From Aldrovandia affinis (Eukaryota > Chordata > Actinopteri > Notacanthiformes > Halosauridae), in assembly GCA_029706075.1 (NCBI GenBank), contig JAINUG010000021.1:682001-746000 (forward strand): 64,000 nt of DNA, in the 5' to 3' direction. The position numbers and the translations under genes were made by a program. The notes beneath the pieces are model-generated. The model was given only the letters and a program-made list of their open reading frames with translations. It was not told the origin of the DNA and ran no database searches. Each line of letters starts with the position of its first letter. The stretch's first letter is position 1. Below are positions 54,735 to 64,000 of the stretch, in pieces.

Positions 54735-54744
54735 TTTCCTTCAT
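54727..54744 (-). promoter_or_regulatory. possible short upstream ORF overlapping the start codon
   Basis: An ATG at 54744 opens a five-codon frame that ends at TAG (54729-54727), overlapping the main ATG at 54734 in another frame. Its context (T at -3) is weaker than the main start (A at -3). It matters only if the mRNA includes this stretch, which is not shown. Confidence 0.35.
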
Positions 54745-56899
54745 TAACACTTCCCAAATCCTCTTTCAATAAATACGTAACCTTAGCTTTCTCCTCCAAA
54801 GACAGGCCTATTCCCAGCACACTTGGAGCATGGACGTCCCCACTCGCAGGTGACCAGCAGACTCACTCTTTGCCACCTCTGGGTGCAAAGTTGTTTTCGG
54901 GGATCGGCCAGAGGGTTTCTCCTTGTGCTTTTTAGAGCAGACCGGAGCCTTGGCTCTGGGCAGAGTCTAATGTTAAACACCAGGAAGTGCTCCAAGTGTG
55001 ACTCAGACACTGTTAAGGGGCAAGGGGGCCAGGGTGTTTGTGGAAGAGCCATAGAAACAACAGTCCGTCCACATACATGTACAGGGTTCCACTGAGAGAG
55101 AAGTTCAACATAGTGTACATATTATTCTCAGTTCCACTGCCCTTTTCAATGTTCCCTTTGAGGGAGGGAGGAGATTTGTTTTTGTTTTGTTGCAAAGCTA
55201 GCTCCGTCTTACCCATAAAACACATTTAATTAAGTTATTAATACAGGCTTATATATGTATGACTCAATTTGGCAAGCCATGACAAGTCAGATTTTATTAT
55301 GATTATTCTGTGGGTTGACAGCTCATTCTATGACACATTCAAGATGGGAAAGAACTTAACCCAACAGAAAAGTTTCAAAATACAGACATCTATAACTACA
55401 ACAATAAACAGCTCTAGACAATTTCTCTACTCTGAAAATGTATTGGATGCATTTACTTTATCCATCCACAGGGTGTTAATCAAATTTTCAATTCACTATT
55501 TTTCAGCTTTTTCATCCCAATTTCATAATTTTTGTTGTGGATTTGTCAATTTGAAGTTCATTTACATAGAAGTTCATTAAATTTGAAGTGTTTAATGACA
55601 ATAATTAACCACTGTATGTCAGATAAAATGCTTGGTAGCTTGAATGAATGTACTATGTTTGGCAAGTTACTGTAGTCAGCTAAAAGTTTTTACAATCAAA
55701 AACTTTTTTTTTTCTCTTTTTTCTCATGTCTGCTACAGAGTAATCTGCCAATCTTAGGCATTCACGCACGCACACAAGGGCACACACACAAAAACACTCA
55801 CACATACACCCACATGCACAAGTATCCACCAATACAGAGAGACAAAGCACAGCGAAATGTATGCAGCAGAGTTTTTTCCCAAGGTAATGTAGAAACATTG
55901 TTTTCTTTATAAGTCTACCTTCTGCAGATTCTGCAATGCTGCGTAATGTTGCACAAACATTGTAGCTATAGCCACACAGACACATTGTTAAGTCTTGACA
56001 AATATGCCTTGCACTCGTTAAAGCCAAAGGCACTACAGACACTCACCCATGATATGATCATTCAGTTCAGTATAATCAGTCCACTCTGTACTTTCCTTTG
56101 TTTAATTCGCAATGGAAGAATGGTTGTGCATCGTTTCCAGGAGCGGTTTCAAAACATGCACTGCTCCCAGCCCTCCCCAGTGTATGCCAGAACAGACAAT
56201 GCGGAGCTGTGATGGGCCCGGTTGTATTTTATGTTAATTATTACACCCACATGAACCTGCAAGTCAAAAGAACCAAAACCGCAAGTTGCTCATGCAGCAT
56301 AACATCCTCATTATCTCATCGTAGGAGGGATTCCAGTATACCACCTGTCCCACAGGTTCTGAGTGCAGGTGAATGAGGAGGCTCCTCCTCCACTGGCCAT
56401 GCATGTACAGACAGGTGTGGTTATGAACCCGTTTGCAATACCCCATGGGCAATGGAGCAATAGAAGAGGGCGGCACTTGCCTGCATCATAATGTCAGTGG
56501 GAGGGAGTTCTATGGAAACATTTTGAAGGATAGCCAGGCTTGGCCCACTAAAGCAACCATGCAAAACAGATCCGTATCTCAGCCTAACAACAGACTTGAC
56601 AAAAGTTCTTCATTGTAATTTGTTTGTAATTGTCAGGAAGTAAAGCATTGTTTTTTGTGTGTCGTTTCTTTAAATGCTCCAGCTCCCCCTGCTTCACCAG
56701 GTCTGCATTGCACTCTGGGTATGCCATGGGATTCTCTGCTCTATTTTCAGACAGTTCTTCCATGAAATCCAACACCATCAGATCAAATAGCCTCATCAGA
56801 ACTAAAACAGGCATCTCAGTGGAGATAAAGCTTTACAGGAACAGGAAACCACCCCCTCTCCCTTCATGAAAACACTGCATGTCAATGGCCAACGTTCTG

Positions 56900-57085
56900 A
56901 CCAGGGAGAGAGACGTTCTACATAGTGTACATATTATTCTCTCCCGCTCCACCACAGTCGATGTGTGGTGAGCGTTCTGGCACAAAATGGCTGCCCTGGA
57001 GTACCCAGGTGGGTGCTACACATTGGTGGTGTTAGAGTTGAGTTTTCCCCTTCACTGCAATGCGCATTGAGATCCTTAAAAACGA
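56900..57085. repeat. dispersed repeat fragment
   Basis: GTGTGGTGAGCGTTCTGGCA, TGGGTGCTACACATTGGTGG are segments I recognise from a frequent fish repeat. Class not assigned. Confidence 0.4.
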
Positions 57086-57639
57086 TATATACATGCAAAA
57101 TTGTGGTGTGCTCTGTCAAAGTGAGAGTTGTGCTAGGGTAGTCACCAGCACAAACTTATGGAAAATAGTCCATCACCTATATACATAGGTAGTAAACGTG
57201 ATGCTTTTGGGTGTAATGCTGTGTAGTTAACACATTCACACATCTCAAAATTCACTATACCATAATTTTCTTAAAATGCAACTGTAAAAAAGCTCAGGCT
57301 TGTCATTTTGACATCCGTTTTACGACAAGAACAGAATCTCATGACATTTTTTGGAATTATTTAATAATGCTATATAACTAGTAACTATTCACAGCATAAT
57401 TTTCTAAAATCAACAAACCAAAAGAACAATTAAATAAATAAATGTGCAATAAATTAAATGATCAATAAATAAATATATGACTGAAGAAATGCAGCTGACT
57501 GTAAAAATGTAGACTTCATGATGAAGGTTTGTCATTTTGAGCACATCAGATCGTTTATGACAATGTCGTAAGTTCACAAAGCTAATATTTATGGTAGGGC
57601 TGCCATTTGGAAACTGTGCAACAACACATAACCTGGTGT

Positions 57640-58230
57640 AATGAGCACAAATTCTGGACTTCTAAGCAATTGAAGAAAGTAATCTGGTTTGGTGAGTCGC
57701 CATTTACTCTTTCATACATCTGGATAGATTTATGTTTGTAGAAAGCCAAAGGAAGCCTTCAACCCACATTGCCTGTTCCCAACTGTTACACATGATGGTG
57801 GATCTGTTAATCTATGGGCAGCCCTCTCATGGGAGTCATTGGATCTGATTATGACTCTGCATGGAAGAATTACAGCCAAGGAATGCAAAGTCATTTTAGG
57901 AGACCAGGTGCACCCTATGGTGCAAACATTGTTTCAAGATGTCCCCATATTCCAAGGCCCCATACACACTACTAACCAGATTCAAAAGTGGTTTGATGAA
58001 CACCAGGATGAAGTCAAACACATTGCATGGCCTCCCCAATCACCAGATCTAGACATCATTGAAATTTTATGGGAAGGTCTGGAACATAGAGTGCAGAGTA
58101 GATTTCCACTGCTTTCATCTATCAAAGAACTGGATGTGTTCCTTCTTGAATAATGGTCCAATATCCTAGTAGAAACAGTTAAAAATGTGTATAACAGCAT
58201 TCCAATGAATATTTAAGCTGTTCTGAAGGA
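57640..58230 (+). mobile_element. Tc1/mariner transposase remnant
   Basis: Plus-strand translation contains WPPQSPDLDIIEILWEGLEH, equivalent to the catalytic WP-QSPDLNPIENLW motif of Tc1 transposases, preceded by a W-D-H helix. The first part is broken by stops. Upstream text around 57690 matches the transposase ATCTGGTTTGGTGA region. Inactive. Confidence 0.85.
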
Positions 58231-58305
58231 AAAGAGTGGCCCAAATCCATATTAGTTCATAAATATTCATATATTGTTTGGTGTTTCCATTATTTTGTCT
58301 ACCCT

Positions 58306-58312
58306 CTGTGTG

Positions 58313-58352
<40 letters not shown>
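58306..58352. repeat. TA/CA microsatellite
   Basis: A TATATA run followed by CACACA, just left of the Tc1-like element at 58362. Confidence 0.9.
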
Positions 58353-58354
<2 letters not shown>

Positions 58355-58361
58355 TACACAT

Positions 58362-59276
58362 ACAGGTAACTACCAAAATAAAGGAAACCCTTGAGTAAAT
58401 GAGGGATACATAATATGGTGCTTCCACTCTGGTGGGTTTCTTGAGATAATTAAGAAATTAACATCCCATCATGATTAGGGTTATATATAAAAATGCTGGG
58501 CAGGCCCAGTTGCCCATTATTTTGCCTACCATGGCTAGAAGAAGATATCTCAGTGACTTTGTAAGATGGGTAATTGTTGGGGCATGTTTGGCAGGAGCTT
58601 CGGTGATGAAGACAGCTCAACTTGCTTGTTTCGTGAAGAACAGCGGCTAAGCTGATGTTGGCATGCAACTCTGAGGGAAAGACATCATCAGCTAGGGGCA
58701 ACTGTGGCCAAAAGTGCCTACTGCAAGAAAAATCTAACAAGCAACTTTGAATCAGTTGACTGCAAATATAAATCTAGGGCGTGAGAAGGCAGTTTCATCA
58801 AGAACAGCCCGGGAACTTCACAGACAGGGATAGTATGGTCAGGGTGCAGCAGATAATGCCCTTATTACACATACAAATGAACGTATAAAGTGTTGTAAAG
58901 AACCCAGGCAATGGTCTACAGAGCAGTGAACAAAGTAATATGATCAGATGAGGCATCCTTCACCTTGTTCTCAACAAGTGGACGAGTACACGTGTGGCGC
59001 CGGCTAAAAGACACCTACAGGCCCGAGTCCTTGTTTCTCACAGTGAAGGATTCTGACAACTCTGTTGCGGGGTGCATTTTCCTGGCATGGTTCAAGTCCA
59101 CTAAACCCCATAGAGGGCAAGGTAAATGTCAACAAATACAAAGCCATTCTGAGTGATCAGCCTCATCCTATGGTGAAGCATTTCTATCCTGGTGGGAGTG
59201 GTCTCTTTCAGGATGACAATGCCCCCATCCACATGACCTTTGATTATGACTAGGATTTGGTTTGCAGGCACACTGA
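58362..59276 (+). mobile_element. Tc1-like element, 3' truncated by another insertion
   Basis: Left terminal repeat CAGGTAACTACCAAAATAAA. Translation shows MARRRYLSDFVRWVIVGACL at 58530 (helix-turn-helix region) and FSTSGRVHVWRRLKDTYRPE at 58965, both typical Tc1 segments, with stops between. The right end is interrupted at 59276 by the Harbinger-type element. Confidence 0.8.
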
Positions 59277-59752
59277 GGGCCAAATGTATTTATTTTTCAT
59301 TTATTTAAGATAGTCACAGCGCAAAGACTATTTTGTTGCGGCTATTTTGCGGTGCTGATAGTCACACATTAATGACCAATTTACTTAAACAGGTTATAAT
59401 TACACAATCAAATAACTTAAACGCCCTCATTCACAATTTGCAGTAGGATACACCCATAAAAAGTGTCCTAAACAACATGGCACACTCACAGGTCCAGATC
59501 ACGCCAAGAAATTGATATGCAGCAACCAGGCACAAGTAGCGAGGGAACAACGAGAAAAAGAAAACATTTACAGATCACATTTACATTTACATTTACAGAT
59601 CAGGAAATAGAGGTATTAGTCAACATGGTACAGCGTCCCAACGCCATATTACCCCCTGGGACCCCTTAGTAAATCTGACATAGATATTGAAACTTTTTAT
59701 CAACTGCTTTTGCATTCGAAAAGCAGTCGCAATCCTTTAGAAAATCTGGCCC
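59277..59752 (+). mobile_element. PIF/Harbinger-type element remnant inside Tc1
   Basis: Ends GGGCCAAATGTA at the left and AGAAAATCTGGCCC at the right, flanked by TGA on both sides. Inside, plus-strand translation near 59515-59650 contains RKRKTFTDQEIEVLVNMVQ, the Myb/SANT-like DNA-binding protein of Harbinger elements. The transposase gene is absent, so this is an internal-deletion copy. Confidence 0.7.
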
Positions 59753-60845
59753 TGAGTGTTGTACTCTCATATTTTGAAACTCATTACCATATTGAGATGA
59801 ATGGCATCAATAGCGCTAATGATGTTGGAAAGTTTATAGCAAACACTTTGGTGGAGTCAAACAGAAGGCCTCAGGATGTCTACTCACAGGCAGAACCACC
59901 ATGACCTCCTCAGCTCCCTCCTCACAACTGTGCTGCAGCTCATTCCTCTTAAAAGGAAGAGGCACTTGGTGAAAGAGTGGGTAAGCAGCTTTTAATGGAT
60001 GGAAAATATGTTGCCAAAAATTTGTGGTTTCAGCATGCTCATGAATAATTATTTCAACCGGTTATTAGTATTAGTAATAAACCATTTATTTAATAGTCAC
60101 TTGATTAGCACACCTGGTTTATTCATTAGCATCTATATTAGCACTAAGTTCTTCAAAGAGGTCTATAATTACGATCACAGTAGCCTCCAAGAATCCAAGA
60201 CAGTTTCCAGTCTGGGGGTCATGAACTCCTGTTTACATCACAATATTGCTGCCTTCCATGGCCACTTTGTTGTGTTGCTCTGCAAGAAATATTTCATATG
60301 TTCCAACTGAAACAAAATGAAAAGTCTGAATAATCTGTCTGTTCCCTCAACTATCCTTTGTATTTCAGGTATTACTATTAATCCTGAATTCAAGAACTGA
60401 AAATGTGACTTTACCTCAATCACTTTATGTGGATCAGAACTTGATACTAACTGCAAACAGATTTTTATAGAGATGAAGCCTTGGGATTAATCTTCATAAT
60501 TAATCTTAAGTAATATGAGCAGATGCAAAATCAGGTTATTATCCAAATGATTGGTGGCAGACAAGGATTTAACATTTTTAAATGAGAGAGAAAGGAAAAT
60601 ATTTTTTCTGAACTTTTATAATTAAGGTAATTTCTTTATTATTAATATACTGATTCAGAGCTCTAACAAGCCCAAAGTTGAATCATTTAGCCTTAATTAA
60701 AATTATTTATCTGTGATGGCTGCACAAAGGTGTTGAAATATCTCTGTGCATGTATACTAGTATTCTATGGTACACAATATTTTCCTTATACTTCCCGTCT
60801 GTTATTTATTGTGCATGTACCACTTCAAATACAAGTACAGTAATA

Positions 60846-61753
60846 CACTACATGGCCAAAGGTATGTGGACACCCCTTCTAATTAGTGGATTGGGCTATT
60901 TCAGCCACACCCATTTCTGACAGGTATATAAAAATAAAGCACACAGCCCTGCAATCTCCATAGACAAACATTGGCAGTAGAATGGGCTGTACTGAAGGGC
61001 TCAGTGACTTTCAACGTAGCGCCGTAATAGGATGCCACTTTTCCAGCAAGTCAAATTTCTGCCCTGCTAGAGTTGCCCGGGCAACTGTAACTGTTATTGT
61101 TGTATAAGTGGAAATGTCCAGGAGCAACAACAGCTCAGCTGCTAAGTGGTAGGCCACAGAACGGAACCGCCGAGTGCTGAAGCGCGTAGCGCGTAAAAAT
61201 CATCTGTCCTCGGTTGCAACACTCACTACCGAGTTCCAAACTTCCTCTGGAAGCAACGTCAGCACAAGAACTGTTAGTTGGGAGCTTTATGAAATGGGTT
61301 TCCATGGCCGAGCAGCTGCACACAAGCCTAAGATCACCATGCGCAATGCCAAGCGTCAGCTGGAGTGGTGTAAAGCTCGCCGCCATTGGACTCTGGAGCA
61401 CTCTTGGACTCTCACGCTGCCCGAATGCATAGTGCCAACCTGTTTGTAAAATTAGGTGGAGGATGAATAATGGTCTGGTGATGTTTTTCATCGTTCAGGC
61501 TATGCCCCTTAGTTCCAGTGAAGTTAGTTCCTTAGTTCCTTAGTTTCACTAATGCTCTTGTGGCTGAATGGAAGCAAATCCCCGCCGCAATGTTCCAACA
61601 TCTAGTGGAAAGCCTGCCCAGAAGAGTGGAGGCTGTTATAACAGCAAAGGGGGGACCAACTCCATATTAATGCCCATGATTTTGGAATAAGATGTTCGAC
61701 GAGCACATACGGGTGTGATGTTTGGGTGTCCACATACTTTTGGCCATGTAGTG
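60846..61753 (+). mobile_element. Tc1-like element, complete ends, internally deleted
   Basis: Ends CACTACATGGCCAAAGGTAT and ATACTTTTGGCCATGTAGTG are inverted repeats flanked by TA on both sides, the Tc1/mariner target duplication. Translation has MGCTEGLSDFQRSAVIGCHF and SWELYEMGFHGRAAAHKPKI, transposase helix-turn-helix parts with stops. 908 bp, shorter than usual for the family, with the catalytic part largely missing. Confidence 0.85.
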
Positions 61754-62289
61754 TATGTTCTGCAGTCCTGGGATTTTTGCTGTTTAGTACATTTTTTAAA
61801 TGTACTTAGACTTCAACTAAGTCAAAATATAACGAGACTCAGTAGTCGGTCACATGCACCACTACTCACCCTGGGAAAATGACTGAATAGAGCCAGGTGG
61901 CCTACCTTCAAGAATGAGTTTTGGTAATTAGATATGAGCACTTCTCAAAGTGTGACATCACCACTGCACTCACTTAGCTTTGCAGAAATATAAATGACTC
62001 TTCCAGATAAAAACTATGTTTTAAGTGAGAGCAACTGACAGATTTGACAGTTCTGCAAAAGAAGAAAATTAGACCTATGTCATCGCAGTGCTTTCCAACA
62101 CAAATTGGTACTATACCATACATACATGGCTTAATTTCAGACTAAATGTGCTCACCACTCAGCAACTCAGTGGAGTGGGCTTCTGAGGATTCAACAGTCC
62201 CTAAGACAGCCTAAGATATGTGTCCACACTTTAAAAAATTCACTTATTTCACCTGTCAGTCTATAATGTAATCAATAAAAAAATGTAAT

Positions 62290-62660
62290 CTCGGCCTACC
62301 GCGTGTCCAGTGGTCACAACGTTCGACACTGGCCACGGAGACCGGGTTTCGATTCCCCGTCCTGCCAGAGTCGGCTCTGTTGGGAGTGCCAACAGGGGCG
62401 GCGATTTGCTGTCCGCCCCAAGGAGGGGGGAGGAAAGCTGACAGGACGTTCGCTGTGCATAAGAGTGGCCCTGTAGTATCGGGTTTACGGTCGACGGCCT
62501 GGCAAGTGCCGTCTCAGAGGAGACGATGCTTCGCCTTCGTCACTACCGGCCACAGGACTACGGCAGCGAACTCACATTACTAGGGGGGGATTTACATAAA
62601 ATAGTGGGTCTAATTGGCTACTAAATTGGGAGAAAATGGGAGAAAATCAGAAACAAAAAG
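62290..62660 (+). mobile_element. tRNA-derived SINE
   Basis: The head has pol III-like boxes: a GTGGTCACAACG-type A-box region and GGGTTTCGATTCCCC as the B box, with tRNA-like spacing. A 200-bp body follows and a tail ending TTGGCTACTAAATTGGGAGA. Same tail as 19141-19400. Confidence 0.7.
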
Positions 62661-62819
62661 AAAAAAGAAAATGTAACCTCTTTCTAAAGGAATCATTTGT
62701 CATGTAGCACATTACAAAAATGAAAAATGAAAGCCTTAGTTGATCTGACATATTAAAAGTCCTATTGTTCATGGTATGCATAGCTAGCTCTGAAAAAATG
62801 TGCCTTAAGAGGGTAAATC

Positions 62820-62924
62820 ACCCCTGGCTAGACACTTAATTAAAAGTGTCTAATTCAGAACAATTATTACCAGCATGCACAGGGGCCCTCCAGGACTGAG
62901 TTTGAGAACCCCTGGTGTAGAATA
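62820..62924. mobile_element. dispersed repeat end, hAT-like
   Basis: GGGGCCCTCCAGGACTGAG and TTTGAGAACCCCTG resemble the end of a common fish hAT-type MITE. The other end is not seen. Confidence 0.35.
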
Positions 62925-63141
62925 TCTATCTACTCTCTTCTGGTATCTGTTTTTAACAAAATAAGATTTTATGCTTGAGTATTTTTCCTTGCAGAGGAAT
63001 ATTCTGCTGCCTTTGAGTCTGATGAAGTGACATTCCTGTCAGGAGACTCCATCAGATTCCAGTAACACCCTCGCAGCGTTCTGCAAAAGTGCAGTGCACC
63101 TGAAGGCTTATTTTATCACCATTATATCTCTGGTGAGCGTA

Positions 63142-63296
63142 CACTGGGTATAAAAAGTATTCACCCCCCTTTGGCATTTTTCACATTTTTTGTTCTTACT
63201 TCATGGAATCAAAATTGATTTTATTGGGATTTCTTCCATGAAGTAAGACAATAAAATGTGAAAAATGCCAAAGGGGAATACTTTTTTTATCCACTG
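63142..63296. mobile_element. palindromic MITE with TA duplication
   Basis: Ends CACTGGGTATAAAAAGTATT and AATACTTTTTTTATCCACTG form long inverted repeats that extend through the GGCATTTTTCACATTTT block, leaving only a short centre. TA flanks each side. A hairpin-type Tc1/mariner derivative, 155 bp. Confidence 0.85.
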
Positions 63297-63949
63297 TATG
63301 TAAGTGTAACAGGCCAAAATGTCAATGGTGCATTGCCAAGGAAGTATTGCAAATCCATCAGCACTCAGCATATCACTCAGGGTGCAACTGGTGCAACTTA
63401 AATTGGATCATGGAAAAATGGGAGTGTTATACAATCAACATATTTACCATGTTGGTTTTGTGTTACTCGTCATTTAAACTTAATTTGGAAATTTGCTTTG
63501 TCAAAGAAGAGTGCTTAACAAACACTATCAAATGGAAACTGAGCAGAGAGGAGAGAAATCTGTTTTCTTGGTTCTCATTATTGTAACCATTTGAACACAG
63601 TGAAGAAAAGGAAGACTTGTCATATTTTGAAAGCTCCCTCTTACATCTTGAAGTGGACCCATGTTAATCAAATACAACATCTGGACACTGCACAGCTAAC
63701 ACAACTAAGGACAAATACCTTCACAAAGACCTAACACATGTCTAAATATGGGTAAAGAGAGCCAGGCAGGGGCCAGAAATAGCACCGTTTATGACCCCTG
63801 AGTATGGCTTCCAAGAATACAGAACATAAACAGCAAAATGGGAGGAAGACAGATTTCTGCATTTTTAAACTTCCTCGCCTGATTATTTAGAAAATTCTAT
63901 AGTAACAAGATCACTTCTTCAACAACTTCTTCAAAATATTTGATTGTTA

Positions 63950-64000
63950 CATTATTTTACATTACAGTATTTGTTTACTTAGCAGACACCCTCACCCAGA
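63950..64000 (-). mobile_element. SINE fragment cut by the window edge
   Basis: ATTACAGTATTTGTTTACTT, AGCAGACACCCTCACCCAGA corresponds to the start of the minus-strand copy at 22822. The rest lies beyond the right edge. Confidence 0.6.

Larger units (their letters stand above)
54735..64000. other. upstream region, no supported gene
   Basis: No open frame has splice structure or recognisable homology other than transposon fragments. The syne2 promoter and any 5' non-coding exons should lie here or beyond, but I see no CpG-rich promoter-like block. 54735-57600 holds only AT-rich sequence and one dispersed-repeat fragment; 59760-60840 and 61760-62280 hold nothing recognised. Confidence 0.7.

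Noticed and set aside
138-54734. Assignment to nesprin-1 (syne1), dystonin or another spectrin-family gene
   Set aside because: CH2 ending, the ASYMGK, PFEREAD and LVPVEID anchors and exon order all fit nesprin-2 better.
54783-55095. Open frames on both strands upstream of syne2
   Set aside because: No splice structure or recognisable protein; likely chance in a slightly GC-richer patch.

Overview
The window comes from a ray-finned fish genome, almost certainly a teleost. The evidence is vertebrate-style split genes with GT-AG introns, Tc1/mariner, PIF/Harbinger and tRNA-derived SINE remnants of fish type, and long CA/TG microsatellites. I cannot name the species. Only one protein-coding gene is supported. 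It lies on the minus strand, starts at 54734 and runs off the left edge.

The gene is nesprin-2 (syne2), a giant actin-binding spectrin-repeat protein of the nuclear envelope (LINC complex). The assignment rests on a tandem calponin-homology actin-binding domain followed by dozens of exons that align in order, from memory, with human SYNE2. Anchors include [14 protein letters not shown], a GNFL motif in the early rod, ASYMGK, PFE(R/K)EAD with [18 protein letters not shown], (L)ELQV, and [16 protein letters not shown] at the left edge. I resolved 63 coding exons plus one candidate cassette exon, about 18.3 kb of coding sequence or some 6,100 codons. This covers a bit over half of the human protein, enlarged by two inserts. 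The C-terminal rod, transmembrane segment and KASH peptide lie outside the window.

Layout from 5' to 3' of the gene (right to left): 64000-54735 is upstream DNA with nested transposon remnants and no supported gene. 54734-50312 holds the start, CH1, CH2 and a Pro/Ser-rich linker. 48729-42682 holds the first spectrin-like exons. 42500-40102 is one exon with a Gln/Pro-rich array of 26-residue (78 bp) repeats. 39919-18241 is spectrin rod, including a spectrin unit present in extra chimeric exon copies at 27165-25388. 16730-13188 is a second giant exon with 16-residue (48 bp) charged repeats and three copies of a larger module. 9700-138 is rod again, including a 2 kb exon also large in human SYNE2.

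Four exons carry reading-frame breaks: 40102-42500, 33647-34253, 23156-23470 and 13188-16730. Two are single-base breaks in otherwise well-conserved exons, which points to consensus errors in the assembly or to decay of one duplicate copy. Two are inside tandem arrays, where collapse is likely.

Most introns longer than 300 bases show nothing recognisable. Those with repeats, hairpins or microsatellites are listed separately. Introns 2355-3152, 5236-5606, 8604-8944, 9101-9505, 30068-30682, 30851-31347, 33291-33646, 39271-39784, 43418-43778, 44363-44681, 46262-46970, 48260-48615, 51932-52556 and 54354-54655 hold nothing I can name.
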